NCBI GenBank assembly: GCA_005408345.1
Contig: SEMN01000496.1
Span: forward strand, 248,001-312,000
Direction of reading: 5' to 3'
Source of the DNA: Macquaria australasica
Taxonomy: Eukaryota > Chordata > Actinopteri > Centrarchiformes > Percichthyidae
Length of the DNA: 64,000 nt
In this document: positions 50,857 through 60,600 of the stretch, in pieces
Numbering within the stretch: position 1 is the stretch's first letter
Layout: the number at the start of each line of letters is the position of its first letter
Made by a program: the position numbers and the translations under genes
Notes under the pieces: model-generated
The model's database searches: none
What the model was told of the DNA's origin: nothing
The model's input: only the letters and a program-made list of their open reading frames with translations

Positions 50857-53153
50857 TGTAGCTAAACCTGTCTTCTAGCGACGAGGCACGGGAAGCTGGA
50901 GAGCAGTTCCACTTCCATTTGAGCCTTAATTACCAAAATCGGAGAGGGGGATTAAGCGAGCGATTAGGCCTGCCAGCATGACAGCCCTCTGGGCACACAT
51001 TTACACCAGCCCTTGGAAGAGAGCTGGTACAGAAAAGCCGTCGTGCACAACAAGTGGGCCAGGGACTCATTCTGATTGGCTAAATTGCCTTCATCTCTAC
51101 TGCTTAATGGCTTCCGCTGTTACTTGTGGTCGTGCATCTAATATTACTCATTACGAGTTGGGGGCTTCATTCCTTATATAGTACAATGAGAAGAGTGAGA
51201 CACTCACACTGCCAATGTGACGACTTTTTCTTAAAACAAATTTTAGTTTAGTCCAAAATGTAAATAGGCCGTTTCTCCACAGGCACGGTTTAGCCCTCTT
51301 TAATCACGCAGAGCTGTGCCGAGCCATGTCCACGTGTTTCGCCTCCCTCAAACCAAAGCCGTGTCTTGCGCTAATCTGATTGGCTGAACTCGTGTGGATG
51401 GGCTGGTGACTAGAGAGAAAGGATTGTTTTTAAAAGTCTTGCTGTGATAGCTCTCAGTACTTTTGTAGCAACTAACTGAGCCTCTTTGTTAGGAGTTTAG
51501 TTACATCTCTACATTCCTGTTCGTACTTTCAGATATCAGCTTTGTTACCTTGCTGTGCTGTCCAATAGAAAACCATAGAACAGCACAGCTGCTCATTGCT
51601 CAAATCGGCGCAAGTATCCCTACCCCTATTGAAAGATGGCATTATTGTTTGTATTACTTTGTGAAAAAATGTCTAGTCTCAGTCTTTGGATGAATCAAAC
51701 TAAAAATCTGAGTAGTTTAAAGACTGTTTACTGCATTTTAAGATTTCCTTGTTCCGTTAACTAAAGGGGGAGTTACAGTGGTGCATTAAGGAGTTACAGC
51801 TATATTCATAAGCTCCGTGGCTATGAATATAACCTTCATAAAAAATGTAACTACATGTCAGGGCTAAAGTGGCTACAGAAATACCACGTGGAGACCGCAA
51901 GAACTGTAAATGTTCAGCTTTGACTGCTTAAAGGTGCCCTGTGGAGTTTTCTTGTAAACAAACAAATGTTATGTTTACATTCAGTGTTACTCACCAAGAC
52001 GTGTTAAAGTATTTTAAATCCAGCATTGTTTACATCCATGTTTACTAGCTTGAAGTCGTCTTCTTCCCTGACTTTGCTGGCACACTGCTGCATATCTTGG
52101 CGTGTTACCGCCACCTGTTGGTCAGTGGAATAGTGGGACACCAATGGTGGGACGGTGTTTCGCGTCACCCGCAAAATAAACAAAACTCAGAGTACCACAC
52201 TCATAGGAAAACAGCTCTACAGGTCTAAAACTCCACAGGGAACCTTTAAGTTTCTGATGCTGGTGGAGACTGCTGAAACTGAAGACAACAATCAAAAGCT
52301 GAAGAAAGACTCAGATATCTGCTCCTTTTTAGCAACACACATCTAACAGACCATCTCCACCGCAAACCTCCTGCTCACAGCTGTCAGTAATGAGACAAGG
52401 AAAGAATGTAATAATTGAAGCAATAAATCAAAATCTACTCTGTAGATATCTATAAACCAAACCAAAGTATAAACCAAGCTTTGATGAGCCCCAAAACAAA
52501 CAATGCAAATTGATGATGAGTATACATAGATTTGTGTCTATCACACCAAATTCTATTTTTTTTCTTATTCTAATCTTCTGCCACTTGACAGGTGCATTCC
52601 CTGTGTTGGTTTGTTTGATCACCTCAGCCAAGTTGACCCTGACTGCCATTTGGAAGACCTTCAACACATGACTCATATCACATAATAAAAGGTAAACAAC
52701 ACTTTTTGGCATGCTGTGGCCTCCCATGCCTGTTATGTACTACCTTAAGGTCATGTTGAAAAGGGGAAAACCTGGTAGGTCAACTAGTAAATGGAGCTAC
52801 TAAAGCCACCAGGGTTAGTTATTGGCTTCACACAGGGGTTACCCTCACTAACACAAACGTGAGAATTCATCCATGATGGTTTTGTGAGGAATGAACCAGA
52901 GACAAAATCTTTTGTGAAGTGTTCATAAAAACAGCTGAAGGAGGATGAGTGGGGAAGAGCATACCATTACGCTGATCTAGATGAGTCTTCATGTTGCAAA
53001 GTTCTCCTTTAATGTCTCCAGGCACCTCCATCCCCAACTTCTGATAGAACTCCCTCTGCTTCTTTATCTCCGCTGCATGAGAGGAGAAAGAGAAATATAA
53101 GAGGGCAGTGTCTTCCTCTCAAGGTCACTGCTGTCACTGGGCCTTTAAAATTC

Positions 53154-53233
<80 letters not shown>

Positions 53234-56200
53234 ACTGTAACCTGCTTCATTAGGCCTTCTAAGCCCAGCAATGACAGCAAGAATATTTTATTAAAATGTA
53301 TTTGTTTCTCAGAGATGCCAAGTCAACTTATGAACAAATACAGACAGTGATACCAGGTTGCATCATAAAGAAAGACGATACATGACACTTACCCTCTTGA
53401 AGTCCCGGTACCAATTTATAGACAATGTCTTGCATTGTTCTGTCATGGCTAAAAAGAACAAGAAATAGATTAGTTACATTATTAGTTGATGAGAATTAAC
53501 ATTATGGATCAACAGCATCTGAATTTGATGTAAACCACAAATCTAAAATGTTAGAGATGCACTTGGCACTGTATCCCTTTGGATTTAATATTGTTTTGTA
53601 TAATCGGCAGCAGTGGTTCCCAACCTGGGGGTCTGAACCCCACCAAGGGGTCACAAGATTATTCTGAGGGGGTGCAAAGATAATTAACAGGATAGGAGAG
53701 CAAGAAAAACATGTCTGCTACAGAATATTGTATTTATTTTTTCAGACAGTTCTCTAAGCTTTTTTCTCACAATCAACTTCTACCCCTTCAGGCCTCTAAA
53801 AAGTGCTCAAATGAAGCAGTCTCAGACGATATAATCACTCTTTGGTTGAACTGTAGACATATGTAACTTGCGATGAGGAGTTGCATTAGACAGAGCTTTG
53901 TTTAGAGTAGTCACGAGCCAAAAAGGTTGGGAACCACTGATCTACAGTACATATCAAGGCACAGCTAACTGAGAAATGATAAAATCCTGAAAATGTCAAA
54001 CTGACACTTATGGATCCATGACAAACATGTTATGATGGACTGAAAAATTCAAATGACAGTGGCTCTCAGACGCGAGCGTGCAGCATATGCTCTGTCAGTC
54101 AGAGTGTTGAATACCCTTTCACTGTTAGGCAGTGCAGGTGATACAGGTGCACAGCGTGGGCTCAGGTCTGCCATCCCCATGATGGTGCGTTTTGACAACC
54201 AGCTGAGGCAGCCAGGTAACGGACACGACATGTTGAGTTGGTTACGGATTTTGTGGAGGAAAAACCTTAGAAAAATGTGGCACGTTTGTCTCCCCTGCTG
54301 TCCACTGAGAGTGTCATCGTATCTGGAGCCAAAATTAGCTGCCCGATGTGGAGGCTCGCTCCAAAATGCAGCAAAACACTGACCCCTGCTGGACAGAGCT
54401 GGTAGTGTATTCTCACAGCCAAGTTAACTGTGGCACAGATAATATGTTAAAGTTAACAGAAACCAATTATTTTGGGTTTTGATGATGGTGGTGGACATCA
54501 CTGTCAAACACATTGCTCCAAACTTCAACTGGGTTGAGATCTGGTGACTACAAAGGCCATAGCATATAATTTACATCAACTTATATTCATCAAACCTCTT
54601 ACTTAGCCCTCCTGCATCTGCTGTGTTTCACCACTCATTTATTCCAGTTTTCCTTCCATTTGTCACATGTCTGTAGGCATATAGGTATCATATGTATATA
54701 AAATACCTGAATGTATATTTTAACTGGATAATCTTACTCTTTGTGTCCTTTGGGACAATTTATGTGTTTGAGTTATCCAGAAAATACCATTTTTAGTAAA
54801 GCAACCATGCACTGGCTTCAGAATTTGGAGAAAATAAAACCATGTCAATCCAAAATAAAATGACCTTAAATCGTGCTGCAATTACATTTAGCTCATGTTG
54901 GCAAGATTGTCTATTAAAATATTTCAGGCTGAGGTGATCACAACTTGTAAGTTTTAATGCCACTGATTATCTTCCATACCAACTGTAACCACCGTGCCTC
55001 TAATCTTTCTTGCATCAAATTAACTAATACACACTCTTTAAAAAGGTCACCGGACTCCGTGCACCAATACGAATGATAAAAGGTGTCACTTGTTCCATCC
55101 TGACAGGTGCAACAAAGCTAACAGGAGAGTGAGGAAGATGTCAATCAAACACGCCCCCACACACTCCTGAGAAGAGCTTGAATCACATGGGTGTGCAGAG
55201 CCTTTAAGGTCATGATAAACAATATATTTAAGGTTTATATTCTTTTAAATTAGTGGTGATTTAGCTGTGACTTAAACTTGTATGCTGTGACTTAAGTATG
55301 ATGTTGTGATGGTTTTATTGTCATAAATCAGAATAATTTCAAGTGCGTGAAAAAATGGATTAAAACCATCGAGGAAAGCCACACTTGACAGTACAAGAAG
55401 CAGGATTAGTTCTGCTGAGCTACTTCTCTAACTCCAATTTCCAATTGCAAACAATGAGGCAAAAAAAACAAACAGCTGTGCGAAGAGCTAATGTGTTTAA
55501 AATGGAGCATTTCCTGCAAAACAATGAGTTTAGTTAGACGGTAATGACTAAATTGCTGGTGCACATTAAGTTTGTATGTCGCATTAATCAGACATTAATG
55601 CATGAGCGCTCAGAGGGGGCACGAGCAACAAAGTCCCTCATTGAGGAGGATTTAGTCTGGCAGAGTGAACTTCCCAAAACAATAAGAAGCAGACGTGACT
55701 TCCAAAATGCTACGTCTTCATTTTAACCTGACGAAAAAATCGTTTCATGAAATTCGTTGTTCTAATTCTTTGATGTTTATATGGCTGTGTGTCAAGTCAA
55801 GAAGGAAATTACAGCCAAGGAAACATTTTAATTTTCATTTTAAGTGGTCAATTATTTCGAAGAGAAGGTGCAATTTTGATGTCATTTTTAAGCAAAAGTC
55901 TTAACATTTATATTTTAATATTTCCCTGTTGTGCTTGTTGAGGTCCACTAGTTTCATAACACTAACTGTCACGTTTTGTGTCAACACTATCTGCAGCGGT
56001 GACCAGCTGTCAGTAGTTAATTGAAAAACTACATTTCCCGGGTTCTAATTTTGTAATTTTATATCAAATTCCCTCACTTTTCTCTTCCTGTAAAATGTTT
56101 AAATATATTTGATGGCTCATCCTGAACTTGGGGGCATATGCATACATTTAATCAATCAAACCAGCAACTAGCCAACTCCTCCCATCATGTAAAATCAAAC

Positions 56201-57606
56201 TTCAGAGAGGTGTTGTGGGTCGTAGCAGCTAGCAGAGCGATGTCATAATACGAGGTGTGTATTTGGACTAATTAATCTGTACCTCGTCCTGCTCCTCCTG
56301 ATCCAACAACGCGGATGAGGGAGGTGTGGATGGAGGCCGACAGTCCTCTACAGCTCCGTATCTCTCTACATCTGATGCCCGCCAGACATATTCAGTTGTA
56401 CTCAGAAATACGGCAGCTAAAGGCGCTTTAACTGCTGTTTCACTGGGCCTCTTTGCTGTGTTCAGGGTGTAAAATGTAAGCTAGGCTACAAGTTTGAAAA
56501 TGATAAAGAATCTGTGAAAAAATCTGGAGGTGTGGAGTTAGAAAGAAGTGAGCTTACCAGACCTCTGCAGCCCACGCCTCATCTCTGCTGCAGGCTAGAG
56601 GCTCGAGGCTACATGAGCTGCTACTAGCATAACACACCTGAATCTCTGAACCCAACTGTCAGCGGTCGAGTTGCATTGTGGGTAATGTAGGTGCAAGGTT
56701 TTGACAAGGAAGAGGAATGTGTGGAATAAAAAAAAAACCACATCTCTGGTTCTGCTGCATCGATTTTGATCCTTTTTTGTAAACTGTCCGTCTGTCGACA
56801 GTATGAGAGGCCTTCACGGGCTCACGTGGGGCAAGACACAATCATACTGCTGACTGATATGAGGATATTACTGCTAATGTTTATTAATCAACAATAACAA
56901 CCTTTAGTTAAGCAGGAAGTCTAAGTTATTATTTATTATCTCTTTCACTGCAATGATGTGTTATCATGCAGGGCTGAGAGCGTCTAGTTTGCATTCCTGC
57001 CTGCAATTACAGAGGAATTAATCAGCAAAATCACGTTAATTAATGTTTGGGTAAAGTGAAAATCTGCACACTCTCAGCCATCCATGAGACAATCCATTTC
57101 AAAGATTTAATAGTATTTTTATTGTATTTATGTATTTAATGAATAACTGCATATATTATGTATTGCACATTATATAATTATGCATCTTCTAGAAGCTTAT
57201 CTAGGAGTTTAGGTTATTAATGCTTTTAAACCTTTTTATGTACATGTATCTATCCCTATAAAAATACACAGAAATATAGACCCCCCCCCAGCAAACATTC
57301 AAGGGCTTTTGCAGAAGAGGAGAAATAAAATGGAAAAAGGACTTTGCTCCTTGGTAGTTTATTCTTTACTGGCAGTGCACTGCTGATGCTCCCACAGGCA
57401 GCACGCATCTCCCTGTACACTGATGGAGCACTGTCAAAACATCAGAGTGAGTGAGTGAGTGTGTGTGCGCGCACGCACGCGTGTGCGCTATATGTTTGTG
57501 AGTGAGGAATGTAGAAAGAAACCTAGAGGGGGAGGGGGGTTGTACTGTATATAGAGAAGGAGAATGGAAGAGCATGAAACTGGAAGATAGCAACTCACTC
57601 TACCTG

Positions 57607-57649
<43 letters not shown>

Positions 57650-60600
57650 TCTGCGGGGGCTCCCTCACTCACCCGATGTACTGCAGTGGATGGCTCTGAT
57701 GAATAACAATCCTACACGTGGGGCACGTGTTGTTTTCCTCCAGATACTTCACTAGGCAGCTTCTACAGACTGGAGACACAAACACACACACACACACACG
57801 GGAGAGATATGGTTACTCTCCAAGCTACAGATTTATAAATTAAGCCTCCAAGGGGGAAGAGGGCCAGAGCACAGTGACATTGACATTGAACAGGTGTACA
57901 GCTGTCATTGGATGATTGGTTGAACAGGAGAGCAGGCATATTGGATTCACACTGGCCTAAATGAACTGAATTTGTCATGTTTCCTCTGACTTACTGCATT
58001 TGATGGATGCAGTACGTTTTGTACTTCTATCTGTGTGACTAAGATATATCTGTTTCTCATGCATTTATAGTGCACTTGGACACCTCCCACCCTTGGATCC
58101 ATTATCCAACAGATTTGAAATCCTGTTCTTTGGTCACTGTTTACAATTTCTTGAATCAGGAGCAATGTTCATTGTTTCATGTTGATTATTCACCATGAGT
58201 TTAACACTATGGCTTTTATTTATTTACTGTACACAGAAGTGTCACCATACAACTAGAACCAACTATCATTTTACTTATATTAATATGTCAAGTGTTTTTC
58301 CTATTAATGAATTCATTATTTAGTCTATAAAATGTCCGCAAATAGTTAATAATGCCCATCACAATTTCCCAGAGCCCAAGGTGACGTGTTCAAACTGATT
58401 GCTTTGTTAGACCAATCGTCTGCACACCAGGATATTCAGTGTAAAATTATATAAAACAGAAATTCTGTCAATCAAAAAACGAATTAATTGACTAGACAGT
58501 AAAAGGAACAAAGCAATTAGAAGGTGGGAATTCGGCAGAAAAGAGATGCGCACACTGACACAGTGAAAACACACTTGACTAAAGCACTGGTTTTACAACT
58601 GTTACAACATTCTGACTTTTGATGAATAATTTAATGTTTAAACATAAATCACTTGACCTTTCACCTATGGAAAACCTTCATGTGCATAATACGGGGCATA
58701 TTTTTAAGAACAGCACCGTAATTCCCTGCACACAGGTCTCATTCAAATCCATCTCCACCTGACATTTTTTATTGCGGTCTGTCAGAACAGCTGCAATGGT
58801 GACGTGATGTGAATCTCTTTGTCTCAACTCTCCAACGCTGGAGCCCCCGTTTCCAAAGTGAGGGAGAGTCAAAGCATCTCGTCTAGACTCTGATGTTTAC
58901 AGTGGGCAGAACAGCTCCCATCGGTGGTAGAATGGCTCCCCCTGGTGGACAGACGAGGTATTACACCGTCTGGGTTCATCTTGCATGTCTATTACAAGTT
59001 GATTGTTCTTTCGTAACGCTGCATGCTCTTGTTAACATTTAGATATTTAGTTCAGTATCTTGTTTGGGGCAGATTAGAAGTGCTTTATGCTGCAAACATC
59101 AGCAGGGATGAAAAGTTAGTTGTTGTTTGGTTTTGCTCATCTAAAAAGATGCAGTAAAGTTGTCAACTTAGGGTGCTCAGAATCTGGTGTTAGGATTGGT
59201 CCGGGGGGTTTTCTCACTTTAAATAAACAAAAAAGCTTTCACTTCAGTCTGTTTCAGGCGAACCAGAGAGCAACTGACTGGTCCACACTCCAGTTCGATT
59301 AGATTATTCTCACCGACCTAAATGCACTGTACCAGGAATAAATGTGTCGAATTCGATTTTACAGCTCCAAACACAGTGGGGGGTGAGAATGCCTTTAAGC
59401 TCAAATTCCACAGACCCCTTTCATTATTACCAGTAGTACCTTTGATGCTCACTTACAGAGCCCTACATGGCCAGGCTCCACAGCATATCAAGGACCTTCT
59501 GCACCACCACACCACAAGGCCAGCTTTACCCAGGATTTTCTAAGTGTACCTCGGACACGTTTTAAGACTCGTTCTTTCCAGTTGGCTGCTCCTAAGCTTT
59601 GGAATAGTCTCCCAAAAAGTTTGAGGTCTTATTTATTTGATTCTATTTGATTTTATTTCCTTGACTGTGAAGCACTTTGTGACTGGTGTCTGTGAAAGGT
59701 GCTATATAAATAAACTTGCTTGCTTGCTACCAGACAATTATGATTTTACAACAAGAACCTCAAAATATCAACTTCGCACTAACCACCAGCATTTGTCTTG
59801 ATGTCAGTATAACTATACTGTTAGCTCTGCCCTCTAACGACTTGTGAGCATTAAAGGGGCACTTAAGGTTGCAGATGAGGCACTCAGGCTGAGGCCTTGT
59901 CAACTCAGTGACCCCCTGGGCCTTACAAAATGGCCCATTCAAGGTCGTACTACTTGGGTTTCGCTCCAGCAGGCAGTAAAGCCAACATATAATGCAGAAA
60001 GCTTTGTCTGTAGAGGCACTAGGAAACTTCTGCGGCTGCTCAACAATGTCCAGCACAACCTGACCAAGCACGGGATGGTTTTAGAATTACTGAGGCTGAA
60101 AAGTATATGAGGCCTCGCTGGTTGTACAGGAAGTGTCTGGCAAGATGGCTGAGGAATCAAAGAGGAAGCTCTGCCCTAAAACTTGTTTCGCAAGAGCAAT
60201 GAAAGGTGCCAAAAAGCACGATCCCTCAGATCGTCCACAGCTGCATTTAATGTATTTTTCTACAACTTAACAGGGTTTTTTTTGCCCAGATACTGTTATG
60301 CACAATTACTCCAACTTAATTGTGTAAGTGTAAATCCATTGGAAAACAATGTAGGATCGCAATCTAAATGCTGAGCTCCATGTGAAATCACTGGTTCAGT
60401 CCTGTGTCATTCAACTAAGAAACGATGTGAAACTGAAGCCCTTCCTTCGACCCTGAAAGTCATCCATGCTTTAATCATATCACACCTCAATTAATGTACT
60501 GACTTTCTGAAGCTTGTTGCTCCTTCAGAACAGCCTCCTCCAAGTCTGAAGCAAAATCATAGTCTCATTTATTTCCTCTTTTTCTTTTCTCCCCTCTGTA

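Larger units (their letters stand above)
45124..52964 (-). other. pcgf3 intron 4 contents
   Basis: About 7.8 kb, the longest intron. It contains a TTAA-flanked MITE (51928-52249), GT repeats (47240-47258 and 50813-50853) and otherwise AT-rich unique-looking DNA. A stretch near 51270-51410 is more GC-rich and may be an old repeat, but I could not pair its ends. Confidence 0.65.
53449..57672 (-). other. pcgf3 intron 2 contents
   Basis: About 4.2 kb. It holds a hAT-type element (53611-53939), a pair of inverted ACTACATTxCCC-like motifs (56028-56041 and 56672-56691), a GT run (57612-57650) and an alternating GTGA/GTGC/ACGC tract near 57445-57488. Nothing coding is supported; short frames near 54.05-54.38 kb and 55.5-55.9 kb show no recognisable protein. 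Confidence 0.65.

Noticed and set aside
53108..53350. Plus-strand Cys-Val repeat frame
   Set aside because: Translation of the GT repeat in pcgf3 intron 3.
54053..54382. 109-codon plus-strand frame in intron 2
   Set aside because: No homology recognised; also open on the opposite strand over part of its length, and it lies just beside a hAT element.
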